DNA from: Streptomyces rhizosphaerihabitans
Lineage (GTDB): Bacteria; Actinomycetota; Actinomycetes; Streptomycetales; Streptomycetaceae
DNA length: 64,000 bases
Assembly (NCBI RefSeq): GCF_025399795.1
Contig: NZ_JAODTZ010000020.1
Location: 1-64,000 of the forward strand
Reading direction: 5' to 3'
The notes beneath the pieces were generated by a model, which was given only the letters and a program-made list of their open reading frames with translations, was not told where the DNA came from and ran no database searches. Of this stretch, positions 16,171 to 23,983 are shown piece by piece. Made by a program: the position numbers and the translations under genes. Position 1 is the first letter of the stretch. Each line of letters begins with the position of its first letter.

Positions 16171-19100
16171 CTACTCGATATTGATCTTGAAGGTGCTGGT
16201 CGTGTTGCGGATGTCCGCGGCGTTGCCGCTCATCCGCAGGTTGCGGAAGGTGGCTTCGCCGACAGCAGGGCCCTGACCGGGCTCCGGCAACTCGTTGGCC
16301 CAGATACCGAATCCCGACTTGGCGTCGAAGGCGTCTCCGCTCTTCTTGGAGTTGGTGATGGAGATGTCGGTGAAGATCGTGTCCTTCACCGGGAACTGCG
16401 GTTGTCCGCCTACGTAGTTGGTCTGGAACATCACTCCTCCGTAGGTGGAGTCGTCGATGTCGACGTCGTTGACCCGGATGCCCTGGAAGACCTTGGAGGC
16501 CGAGAACGCCCAGATGGCGGGGAAGACCTGCGAGCCCCAGAAGTGGCCGCCCGTTCTGTCCAGGGAGACGTTCTCGATCGTCGTCGGATCGGTCCCGAAG
16601 CCGTTCATCGGGTAGCCGAAGTCCAGCGAGGAGATCGTGATGCCGGAGTAGACCAGGGTGTCGGCGACGCGGATGTTGCGGAACGTGTTGTTGTAGCCGC
16701 CGTAGACGGCGATACCGGCCGCTCTCCAGGTGAGCGTCGACGTCAGGTTCTCGTAGAGGTTGTTCTTCTCGTCGGCGCCGCCGGCGTCGATCGCCGAGAA
16801 GAGGGCGAAGCTGTCGTCGCCCGTGGCACGCGCGTCGTTGTTGACGACGTGGTTGTCCGTGGAGCCGTTCGTCATGTTGATGCCGTCGGCGAAGGTGTCA
16901 CGGATGCGGGCGTTCTTGATGGTCATGTTGTCGGTGTTGGCGCCCCAGTAGAGGCAGACCATGTGCTCGACCCAGATGTTGTCGATGGTGATGTTCGCGA
17001 CGTTGGAGAAGTCGAACACTTTGCCCGGGCCGTCGATGCGGGAGGTGTAGTTGCCGAGGTAGGTGAACCCGGCGAACGTCGAGCCGTTGGCCGTGGAGTC
17101 GGCGCGGAAGCCGATGTCCGTGTTCTCCTGCGAGGAGGGTGCGTGGAAGCGGGTGAACCAAGAGCCCGCTCCGACGACCTTGACCGCCTTGCCGTAGACC
17201 TGGAACTTGCTTGAGGTGTCGTAGTCACCGGCAGGCAGGTAGACACCGACGAGTTTGCCAGTGGTGTCCATACGGACCTTGTCCAGGGCGTTCTGCACGT
17301 CCTGGTGGGTGAATCCGGTCGGGACCGCGTACGCGGCCGGGTCCGGGTTGGCGACCGCCGTCGCCTGCTCGGTGTTGATGAAGTCGATGGCGTAGGTGGA
17401 GGAGTTGGCCGCGTCCTTCTGGAGCCGGATCCTGGATCCGGCCGGGACGGTCTTGCCGAGCAGCAGGCTGGCCTCGTCGTAGATGTGGCGCGGGGCCCCG
17501 GAGCCGGGCGAGTTGCCGGGCGCGGTCTCGTTGCCGTAGAGCCAGGCGTACTTGGAGGTGAGGTCGATCGCCTTGAGGAACTGGCCGTCCACGTACACGT
17601 CGAGCGTCGTGTCGGTGCCGTCCGGGATGGAGAAGCGGGTCACCAGGGTGTTGGTCGCGGCGCGGGTGGTCCATTCGACGTACTGACCGGTCCCGCCCAG
17701 GGTCACCGCCTTGCGGCCGCTCGCCTCACCGGCGATGTCGCCGATGGTCCGGTTCGGTCCGACGACCTTGGCTCCGCCGCCGAGGGTCCCGTCCTCGGCC
17801 TCGTACATGTCGTACGGCATGTCGGCGCCCCGGCCGACGAACAGGGCCTGCGTGGTGGTGTTGTTGGTCCGCTTGACCGGCAGTTCGTTGGTGTCGTCGG
17901 CGATGACCGTCTTGACGGTGTACTTGCCGTTGACGGCCGTCCACGAGCCGAGAGAGACCGGGGCGGTCGTCTGGCCCACGGCGATGGCACCGTCGTAGGA
18001 GCCGCTGAGCGTCTTGATGGTGGCACCCTTGGAGTCCTGGATCGTGAGGGTGACAGCGTGAGTACCCGAGCCGGAGGCCACCGTGCCCTGGTTCTTGATC
18101 GCGACGGTGAACCTGACCTCGTCGCCCGCCGACGCACTGGAGGGGGTCCAGGAGACCGGTGCGGCCAGGAGGTCTGAGCTGGAGACGGCCTTGACGACGA
18201 GGGCGTCGGAGCGGGTGAAGGTGTTGTTTCCCTCGTTCTGCTCGATCACCTTGTTCGACGGGTCCACCTCGGCACCGACCGGGTAACTGCCCGCGTCCCG
18301 GGCCCCGATGCTCGCGGTGACGGTCTGCGTCTCACCGGCCGCGAGGGCCGGGACGTCGGCCGTGGCGGCCTTGGTGCCGCCGAGGGTGAAGTTGAGGTCG
18401 GTGGCCTTGGACGCCTTGGTTCCACTGTTGGTGACCGTCGCCGTCAGGCTGATGGCGTCCGACTCGACCGGGGCGGCGGGTGTGTTGGTGATCCCGGTGA
18501 CCTTGAGGTCGGGGTTGGCCGCCGGGGTGCCGATCACCTGGAACTCGGCCACCTGCCCGCCCGGGGCACCGGAGTTGGACGTGAACTTGAGCTGGATGTC
18601 CGCAGCGGATCCGGAGACCGGAATGGTCACGGTGTTGCCGCTCGACGGGTTGAACGTGTAGTCCTTCGCCGCTACGAGACTGGTGAAGGCCGTCGCGTCC
18701 TGATCGCGGCCGAGCACCTGGATGTTCTGGGTACGGGTCGACCAGGCGGCGTCCGGGTTGAGCTTGACGACGACCTGGCTGAGGTCTGCGTTGGCGCCCA
18801 GCTTGGTCGTGAGGGTGGCCGGGTAGGCGCCGCCCGCGCTCTCCCAATAGGTTCCGATCTGGCCGTCGTTGGCGTTGGCGGCCACGTAGGTGAAGGTGTA
18901 GGAGGACGCCTCGATGGGCTTGCCCTCGGCGAGGTTGGTGCCCGAACCGGTCGAACCGGTCCGGGTGACGCTGTTGCTCGCCACCGACACGTTCCCCGCG
19001 GCGTCCTTCGCCTTCACGTAGTAGGTGACGGTGGCCGTCGCCGACGGGGTGTCGGTGTACGTCGTGACGTCACCCGCTACGGACTTGACGAGCTGGCCGC

Positions 19101-20445
19101 CCGCGTAGACGTCGTAGCCGGTGACCTTGACGTTGTCGCTCGACGCCTGCCAGGTGAGCTTCACGTCGCTGCCGGACTGCGTGTAGGCGAGGTTGCCGGG
19201 CGCCGTGGGGGCCTGGGTGTCCCCGCCCGATCCCTGGCGGGTGACGCTGTTGCTGTTGGAGGAGACGTTGCCCGCCGCGTCCTTGGCCCGCACGAAGTAC
19301 GTGATGTCGCTGCCGGCCGGCTGCGTGTCGGTGTAGGTCAGGACGTTCCCGTCGACGCTCGCCCGCAGTTGGCCGTTGGCGTAGATGTCGTAGCCGGTAA
19401 CGGCCGTGTCGTCGCTCGCCGCGTTCCAGGTCAGCTTGATCTGCCCGGTGGCCGGTTCGGTGAACGCCAGGTTCGACGGCGCGGTGGGCGCCTGGGTGTC
19501 GCCGGTGGCCGGTCCGTAGACCTCCAGCTCGGAAGCCTGTCCGGCGGGCCAGCCGGTGTTGGCGGTGAACAGTGCCCGCACGTACCGCGTCGTGGTGGTG
19601 TCAAGGGCGATGGTCGCCGACTGGTCGTCGCCGCTGTCGAAGGTGTACGCCTTCGAGGCCGTCAGGTCCGTGAAGTTCTGGTTGTCGGTCGAGCCCTGGA
19701 CCTTCAGCGTCTGGCTGCGGCTCGGCCATCCGCTGGGCAGCCGCAGCGCCACCTGGTTCACCTTGACCGACGATCCGAGGTCGACCTGGAGCCACTGCGG
19801 GAAGGCGTTGTTCGTGCTCTCCCAGTAGGTGGCCCGGTTGCCGTCGCCGGCGTTGGCCGCGCCGTACACATCGGCGTGCCCGCTCTCGGTGAAGGGCTTG
19901 CCCAGGGCGAGGTTGGGGGTCGAGGCGGCGGCCGTGAGAACCTGCATCTCGGCGAGCTGGGCCGTGGCGGCCACCGAGTTGCCGCTGAAGTCGGCCCGTA
20001 CGTACCGCGCGAGGGTCGCGGGGAAGGAGACCTTCACCGTGTTGCCGTTGCCGGGGCTGAAGACGTACTGCGCCGACGACTTGAGCGTGGCGAAGCTCTT
20101 TCCGTCGGCGCTGCCCTGAAGGGCCAGCGTCTGCGTGCGGGTCTGCCAGCGTTCGGGCAGTCGCAGCACGACCTGGCGGACGCGCTTGGTCCGCCCGAGG
20201 TCGGTCTGGACCCACTGGGCCGACTTCTTTCCGGCCTGCCAATAGGTGTCGGCGTCGCCGTCGGTGACATTGGCTGCCGTGTGTGCGCCGCGGACGCTGC
20301 CGGCCTTGGTGGCGGCGTCCGCGACTGCGTCGGGACCGACGGCGGCGTGGGCGCCGACGGCGGGCAGGCCCAGAACCATGACGGCGGAGGCGAGCGCGGC
20401 GGTCGCTGCGCGGCGTCTCCAGGATCTCGGCTTGTGTGGAGTCAT
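16171..20445 (-). CDS. secreted multidomain GH87-type alpha-1,3-glucanase (mycodextranase family)
   Basis: Protein of 1,424 aa. Signal peptide about 1-35 (RRRAATAALASAVMVLG, ending GAHAA). Two discoidin (F5/8C) domains lie at about 36-315, two fibronectin type III domains at about 320-500, a third discoidin-like domain at about 505-640, two CARDB-like domains at about 645-870 and a CBM6/35-like domain at about 873-1030 (YDMYEAEDGTLGGG). A right-handed beta-helix runs to the end. Catalytic acids fit GH87: Asp1187 in FADGIN and the pair Asp1210-Asp1211 in TGDDSF. This D-x22-DD spacing is what I recall for GH87 glucanases. The family cuts alpha-1,3-glucan of fungal walls, or mixed nigeran. The start at 20445 has GGGAGTGA upstream. 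The other plausible call is an uncharacterised beta-helix glycosidase. Confidence 0.82.
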   Translation of the reverse strand: MTPHKPRSWRRRAATAALASAVMVLGLPAVGAHAAVGPDAVADAATKAGSVRGAHTAANVTDGDADTYWQAGKKSAQWVQTDLGRTKRVRQVVLRLPERWQTRTQTLALQGSADGKSFATLKSSAQYVFSPGNGNTVKVSFPATLARYVRADFSGNSVAATAQLAEMQVLTAAASTPNLALGKPFTESGHADVYGAANAGDGNRATYWESTNNAFPQWLQVDLGSSVKVNQVALRLPSGWPSRSQTLKVQGSTDNQNFTDLTASKAYTFDSGDDQSATIALDTTTTRYVRALFTANTGWPAGQASELEVYGPATGDTQAPTAPSNLAFTEPATGQIKLTWNAASDDTAVTGYDIYANGQLRASVDGNVLTYTDTQPAGSDITYFVRAKDAAGNVSSNSNSVTRQGSGGDTQAPTAPGNLAYTQSGSDVKLTWQASSDNVKVTGYDVYAGGQLVKSVAGDVTTYTDTPSATATVTYYVKAKDAAGNVSVASNSVTRTGSTGSGTNLAEGKPIEASSYTFTYVAANANDGQIGTYWESAGGAYPATLTTKLGANADLSQVVVKLNPDAAWSTRTQNIQVLGRDQDATAFTSLVAAKDYTFNPSSGNTVTIPVSGSAADIQLKFTSNSGAPGGQVAEFQVIGTPAANPDLKVTGITNTPAAPVESDAISLTATVTNSGTKASKATDLNFTLGGTKAATADVPALAAGETQTVTASIGARDAGSYPVGAEVDPSNKVIEQNEGNNTFTRSDALVVKAVSSSDLLAAPVSWTPSSASAGDEVRFTVAIKNQGTVASGSGTHAVTLTIQDSKGATIKTLSGSYDGAIAVGQTTAPVSLGSWTAVNGKYTVKTVIADDTNELPVKRTNNTTTQALFVGRGADMPYDMYEAEDGTLGGGAKVVGPNRTIGDIAGEASGRKAVTLGGTGQYVEWTTRAATNTLVTRFSIPDGTDTTLDVYVDGQFLKAIDLTSKYAWLYGNETAPGNSPGSGAPRHIYDEASLLLGKTVPAGSRIRLQKDAANSSTYAIDFINTEQATAVANPDPAAYAVPTGFTHQDVQNALDKVRMDTTGKLVGVYLPAGDYDTSSKFQVYGKAVKVVGAGSWFTRFHAPSSQENTDIGFRADSTANGSTFAGFTYLGNYTSRIDGPGKVFDFSNVANITIDNIWVEHMVCLYWGANTDNMTIKNARIRDTFADGINMTNGSTDNHVVNNDARATGDDSFALFSAIDAGGADEKNNLYENLTSTLTWRAAGIAVYGGYNNTFRNIRVADTLVYSGITISSLDFGYPMNGFGTDPTTIENVSLDRTGGHFWGSQVFPAIWAFSASKVFQGIRVNDVDIDDSTYGGVMFQTNYVGGQPQFPVKDTIFTDISITNSKKSGDAFDAKSGFGIWANELPEPGQGPAVGEATFRNLRMSGNAADIRNTTSTFKINIE

Positions 20446-20614
20446 ACGGGGTTCACTCCCTGCGAAGGTTCGCGCGCCGGAGGGGCGGCGAGGTCGGCTC
20501 GTTCCTGGGCAGAGCGGTGGCGCGGTACGACAGAACGGGCTGAACGGGCTGAACGACAAGAACAGCTGGCTGTACAGACATGCGCGATCCTCGAAAGAGA
20601 TCTATGCGCAGGTT

Positions 20615-20640
20615 CTTGCATTGTTTCATCGCAATATTGC
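20615..20640. promoter_or_regulatory. candidate operator upstream of GH87 gene
   Basis: CTTGCA (20615-20620) followed after 10 nt by the perfect 10-bp palindrome GCAATATTGC (20631-20640). It lies 170-195 nt upstream of the GH87 start in a low-GC patch. TTGCA/TGCAA sites are typical of sugar-responsive LacI/DeoR-type regulators in Streptomyces; the regulator is unknown. Confidence 0.35.
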
Positions 20641-20923
20641 AGAGCACTGCGAGTGCGTCTACGGCCAGGACTCCACAAGTTTCACCATCAACACCCGCGT
20701 CTCAACGCCGATGGCATAGCGCACAAAGTCGGCATACCGATGAACCGATCCATGCGCGAGGCCGACAACGCCAAAGCGAGTCGGCGGAGCACCCCCGGAG
20801 CGCCCCCTCTCCGGGGTCAATCTCCTTACGCTGCCTACCGAAAGCCTCGCACCGCCCGTTGAGAGGCAGGCGCCGCCCGCGTCGGCATCACCCGGCGCCA
20901 CCGCCCGCATACCCCGATGCAGG

Positions 20924-20976
20924 CCTTGCACCCCCCCAATGCAAGCGAACGCAAGCAATGCAAATTCTTGCGCTTC
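20924..20976. promoter_or_regulatory. second cluster of TTGCA/TGCAA half-sites
   Basis: Within about 50 nt are CCTTGCA, AATGCAAGCG, CGCAAG, AATGCAAATT and CTTGCG. The inner pair CGCAAG (20950-20955) and CTTGCG (20967-20972) is an exact 6-bp inverted repeat spaced by 11 nt. Possibly a second site for the regulator acting at 20615-20640. Confidence 0.3.
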
Positions 20977-21339
20977 CATGCATGGCACTGGCGCATCCGG
21001 CGCCCTCTGGCCACCGCTCCCCCCGCCGTCGGCCTTCGTCCTCGGCGGGCCGTTGAGCGGGTCCCCTGTCGTGCCTCCACATACGGCCGTACGCTCCCAG
21101 GCCCGTTCGGGGACGAACGGCGTTAGCCCATCCGCCTCCTGCGGCCACACCTCCGCCGCGGCGGATCCGCTTCGGCGGCCTGCGCAGACGTTCCCGCAAG
21201 GGCGGTCGCTACGTCTGCCCGGGTGACACCGTGCCGATGCCTCCTGTTGCGGAGCTGACGGAACGTCGGTTCTCTCGTCGGTGAAGACCACAGGAGCGCC
21301 GGGCGGACAGGTCGGCCACTGCTATGCCGGAGGATTCCC

Positions 21340-21831
21340 TTGCGAAACAAACACGTTGGCGTCGGTGTCGGCCTGCTCTTCGGAGTCCTGGTTCTGCAGA
21401 GTCCGGCCGCTTGGGCCGCCGGTGACCCGCAGCTCCGCATCGACCCGGGCAATGCCTCGCCGGGCTCCACGGTCACGGTCACCACCACGGCCTGCGGCCC
21501 GGACGTGACTTACGGCAAGGGCGAGTCGGTGGCGGGGGGTCAGTTCCATCTTTTCGAGGGCAACCGCAAGGGAGTGCTCAGGGGAGAGTTCCAGATCCCG
21601 GCAGCGGGGGCGTCCGGCACCGACACCATCACCGTGAAGTGCCCGCCACGCATCAAGCTCACGGATACGTACGAGATCGCCGAACGGCAACCGAACGGCG
21701 CCATCCAGGCCGGCTTCGGAGACACCGAGGACACCGACACACAGGTCGCCGTCGGCGGTGCGCTGATCACCGCGGCCGCGGCCGGGGCCCTGATCAGGAT
21801 GCGCCGCCGCTCGCACGGCGCCCGGTTCTGA
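21340..21831 (+). CDS. exported membrane-anchored protein paired with class F sortase
   Basis: Protein of 163 aa with a TTG start (21340) supported by GGAGG at 21329-21333. The signal peptide is about 1-27 (VGLLFGVLVLQSPAAWAAG). An Ig-like beta domain follows (LRIDPGNASPGSTVTVTTTA...FQIPAAGASGTDTITVKC) with two or more cysteines. The C-terminus has a hydrophobic helix (VAVGGALITAAAAGALI) and the basic stop-transfer RMRRRSHG. This layout resembles a sortase substrate, but no LPXTG-like motif is visible before the helix. The class F sortase gene lies 434 nt downstream on the same strand. Small proteins of this kind next to sortase F genes are common in Streptomyces, and their role is unknown. 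Confidence 0.75.
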   Translation: MRNKHVGVGVGLLFGVLVLQSPAAWAAGDPQLRIDPGNASPGSTVTVTTTACGPDVTYGKGESVAGGQFHLFEGNRKGVLRGEFQIPAAGASGTDTITVKCPPRIKLTDTYEIAERQPNGAIQAGFGDTEDTDTQVAVGGALITAAAAGALIRMRRRSHGARF

Positions 21832-21918
21832 CCTCCCGCTCCGACCACCCCGGTCCAGCGCCGCACCCGTCCCCAGGACCGCCGGAACGAATCCCACCCG
21901 GCTCCAGGCAAGAGGCTC

Positions 21919-22140
21919 AACTTTGAATCCTCCCCCAACTGAAGCAGGGGGATTCCTGGCTCACGCTGCCTGTGGGTCAGCGACCCGGCAGGTCTTCCGC
22001 GATCAGCACCAGCCGGGTTGAAACCAGCCCGTTTGATACAGCAGAGCTTGGAGGTGCAGGTGCTGTCTTGGCTCTCGATCAGCACGGTGTGCGCGCTTGG
22101 TTCTCGCACCGCACGGCGTGTACTTTACCCACTCAGGTGG
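21919..22140 (-). mobile_element. IS200/IS605-type remnant: right-end hairpin plus decayed tnpB 3' end
   Basis: Read leftward, the stretch ends GGAATCCCCCTGCTTCAG, then TTGGGGGAGGATTC, the hairpin found at right ends of IS605/IS1341-type elements (21925-21956 here). Upstream, the minus strand encodes broken pieces of an actinobacterial TnpB C-terminus in two frames. One is WVKYTPCGARTKRA (zinc-finger CGARTK). The other is STCTSK, then KRAGFNPAGADRGRPAGS and REPGIPLLQLGEDSK. No RuvC part and no TnpA are present. The 3' end of tnpB plus the right end is where omega RNA is encoded in intact elements. I read this as a scar. Confidence 0.6.
21925..21956 (-). repeat. IS605-type right-end hairpin
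   Basis: GAATCCTCCCCC and GGGGGATTC flank AACTGAAGCA, giving a CCCCC/GGGGG stem with an outer GAAT/ATTC pairing. It is the best preserved part of the element remnant. Confidence 0.65.
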
Positions 22141-22146
22141 ACGGTG

Positions 22147-22256
22147 TTTCGCCCTTCGGGCGAAATCCCGTTTCCTGCCCTGCTCCGCAGGAGTCCGATT
22201 CTCCCCCGCAAGCGGGAGGTACCCCCACCCCGGTCTGAAGGCCGAGGCATCCTCGG
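22147..22256. repeat. cluster of short perfect hairpins before the sortase gene
   Basis: Three hairpins in 110 nt: TTTCGCCC-TTC-GGGCGAAA (22147-22165), CCCGC-AA-GCGGG (22205-22216) and CCGAGG-CAT-CCTCGG (22242-22256). The last ends just before the sortase ribosome site GGAGGA. They may be the other end of the mobile-element remnant or part of the sortase leader. Confidence 0.5.
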
Positions 22257-22265
22257 AGGAACCCG

Positions 22266-22982
22266 GTGAAGGAATCCCGGGACAAGACCGACGCGCCCCC
22301 GCGCATGTTCGTCCCACCGGTCACGTATCTGGTCCTGGCACTGGTGGCGGGCAGTCTGCTGGTGCTCGGCACGATGGTCGACAGGCGCCCCCCGCAGCCT
22401 TCGGCCGACCAGGCCTTCTCCACCCCGCCGGCGGGGCCTGCCGCCTCGCGGGCCCACCCCTCCGTCCGGCCGCTGCACCCCGCACGACCCGTCCGGCTGC
22501 GTATCCCCGCCATCGATGTGAACGCGCCCCTGGCAAGGCTGGGCCTCGACAGGGCGGGGGCACTGCAGCCTCCGCCCGAGGACGAGCCCGGTCTTGCCGG
22601 CTGGTACGGCGGGGGCACGGCACCGGGTTCGCCAGGCACGGCCGTAACCACGGGGCATGTGGACACACGCGCCGGAAGCCGCGGCGTTTTCTACAGACTC
22701 GGCGCCCTCACCAAGGGTGAAACCATCGAGATCAGCCGGGCGGACGGGCGTACAGCGGTCTTCACCGTCGACGCCGTGGAGGTCTACGAAAAGGACAGAT
22801 TCCCCAGCGAAAAGGTCTACGGCAGCTCCGGCCGTCCCGAACTACGAGTGATCACGTGCGGCGGCCAAGCCGGGGGCAGCGGATATCGCGGCAACGTCGT
22901 GGTGTACGCGACCCTCACCGCGGTCCAGCGGACGAAAGGTCACTCCGTGGCAGGTCAGACCACACTCGGTGGACCGCGTTGA
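22266..22982 (+). CDS. class F sortase
   Basis: Protein of 238 aa with a GTG start (22266) after GGAGGA. N-terminal anchor at about 15-37 (VTYLVLALVAGSLLVLGTMV), a Pro-rich spacer, and a sortase beta barrel from about 75. Catalytic residues are visible: His in TGHVDTRAG, Cys in LRVITCGG and Arg in GYRGNVVVYA. The short core with LRIPAIDVNAPL and no class-E features fits class F, the actinobacterial group of unknown substrate preference. It sits 434 nt after a small exported membrane protein, with a decayed mobile element in the gap. A perfect hairpin ends the transcript. Confidence 0.9.
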   Translation: MKESRDKTDAPPRMFVPPVTYLVLALVAGSLLVLGTMVDRRPPQPSADQAFSTPPAGPAASRAHPSVRPLHPARPVRLRIPAIDVNAPLARLGLDRAGALQPPPEDEPGLAGWYGGGTAPGSPGTAVTTGHVDTRAGSRGVFYRLGALTKGETIEISRADGRTAVFTVDAVEVYEKDRFPSEKVYGSSGRPELRVITCGGQAGGSGYRGNVVVYATLTAVQRTKGHSVAGQTTLGGPR

Positions 22983-22990
22983 CCAAATAC

Positions 22991-23018
22991 GTGAGCCCCG
23001 GCGGGTGCCGGGGCTCAC
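22991..23018. terminator. terminator after sortase
   Basis: GTGAGCCCCGGC-GGGT-GCCGGGGCTCAC, perfect 12-bp stem, 8 nt after the stop codon and between convergent genes. Confidence 0.88.
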
Positions 23019-23110
23019 TCGGAACGGTGTGCCGGCGGTGCATGAGAACGATTTCGCCCCTGCATCTGGTCGGCAGCGGGTGTCCGCTCCGGCCCGCACC
23101 AAAGGCCCGG

Positions 23111-23890
23111 CTACGGCTGGTCGGTCACGAACCGGTCGAGCACGGCGGTGAGTTCCGCTGGCTTCTCCACCGGCAGTTCGTGGCCTGCGTCCACGATCCG
23201 CACCACGGCGTCCGGGTAGGCCTTCGCCATCCGCAGCATCTGCGAGACGGGCAGTTGGATGTCGTGGTAGCCGTGGACCAGAAGGGTGGGGGTGCGGATT
23301 TCCCCGAGCCGGTCGAGGACGTCGAAGGACCGCATGGCGCCGTAGCAGGTCATGACCACCTCGCGGGGCGTGTCCGCCGAGGCCCGGACGTGCTCGCGGA
23401 TCTTCTCGCGCGGGTAACCGGGAGCGAAGGCCCGCTGGATGTTGGCGGCCACGAACAGCTTGAACGGCACCAGGGTCGAGACCGCCATCAGCAGACCCCT
23501 CCCCCGACTGTAGGTCATCCTGCTGATCGAGTTCACCAGCACCAGCCGCTCGACCCGCTCGGGATGATCAAGCGTCAGGGTCTGCGCGATCATCCCGCCC
23601 ATCGAGTGGCCGACGAGGACGAAGCGGTCGATCTCCAGATGGTCGAGGACGGCGAGAACGTCACCGGCCAGCTCCGCCACGGTCCGCCGCCCCGACCCGT
23701 CGCTCTCCCCGTGCCCGCGCAGGTCCAGCCGTACGACCCGCCGCTTCTGGGCGAAGTGGTCGATCTGGTGGTCCCAGCGGTGCCGGTTGGCCGTCCAGCC
23801 GTGGATGAACACCAGGGGGACACCGTCACCGTCACGGGGGCCCTCGTCGTCGTACGTCAGCGCGGCGCCGTCGACTTCGAGCTGCGGCAT
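23111..23890 (-). CDS. alpha/beta-fold hydrolase (serine type)
   Basis: Protein of 259 aa with a complete alpha/beta hydrolase pattern: oxyanion segment VFIHGWTANRHRWDHQ, RLDLRGHGESD, nucleophile elbow VGHSMGGM (Ser at about 98), acid in LLVHGYHDIQLP and His in VDAGHELPVEKP. Close to the broad esterase/lactonase/peroxidase-like group, so the substrate cannot be assigned. It lies 93 nt downstream of the Cys-elbow hydrolase on the same strand and could be the last gene of the biosynthetic operon or an adjacent house gene. The gap carries a triplicated 16-bp repeat. Confidence 0.85.
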   Translation of the reverse strand: MPQLEVDGAALTYDDEGPRDGDGVPLVFIHGWTANRHRWDHQIDHFAQKRRVVRLDLRGHGESDGSGRRTVAELAGDVLAVLDHLEIDRFVLVGHSMGGMIAQTLTLDHPERVERLVLVNSISRMTYSRGRGLLMAVSTLVPFKLFVAANIQRAFAPGYPREKIREHVRASADTPREVVMTCYGAMRSFDVLDRLGEIRTPTLLVHGYHDIQLPVSQMLRMAKAYPDAVVRIVDAGHELPVEKPAELTAVLDRFVTDQP

Positions 23891-23912
23891 GGGGCCTCCT
23901 GGAGTGCGGTCT

Positions 23913-23960
23913 GGTCACCGGTCGGTCTGGTTACTGATCGGTCTGGTTACTGGTCGGTAC
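23913..23960. repeat. 16-bp tandem repeat, three copies
   Basis: Copies at 23913-23928, 23929-23944 and 23945-23960, all of the form GGTtACTGgTCGGTCT with 1-3 differences. It fills half of the 93-nt gap between the two hydrolase genes. Confidence 0.8.
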
Positions 23961-23983
23961 GGTATCCGGGCGCGGGGCCGCCG

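Larger units (their letters stand above)
20446..21339. other. long intergenic region between GH87 and sortase-partner genes
   Basis: Nearly 900 nt that must hold the GH87 promoter (leftward) and the promoter of the surface-protein gene (rightward). Open frames exist on the minus strand, but none has a family match or a start with a ribosome site. The stretch is locally less GC-rich around 20590-20720 and 20920-20985 and holds clustered TTGCA/TGCAA motifs, listed separately. Confidence 0.5.

Noticed and set aside
20659..21291. 210-aa leftward ORF upstream of the GH87 gene
   Set aside because: No ribosome site, no family motif, and its composition changes along its length; the stretch looks like a regulatory intergenic region.
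21340..21831. LPXTG-type sorting signal in the protein next to the sortase
   Set aside because: Hydrophobic helix and basic tail are there, but no LPXTG or LAXTG-like pentapeptide precedes the helix, so I do not call it a proven substrate.
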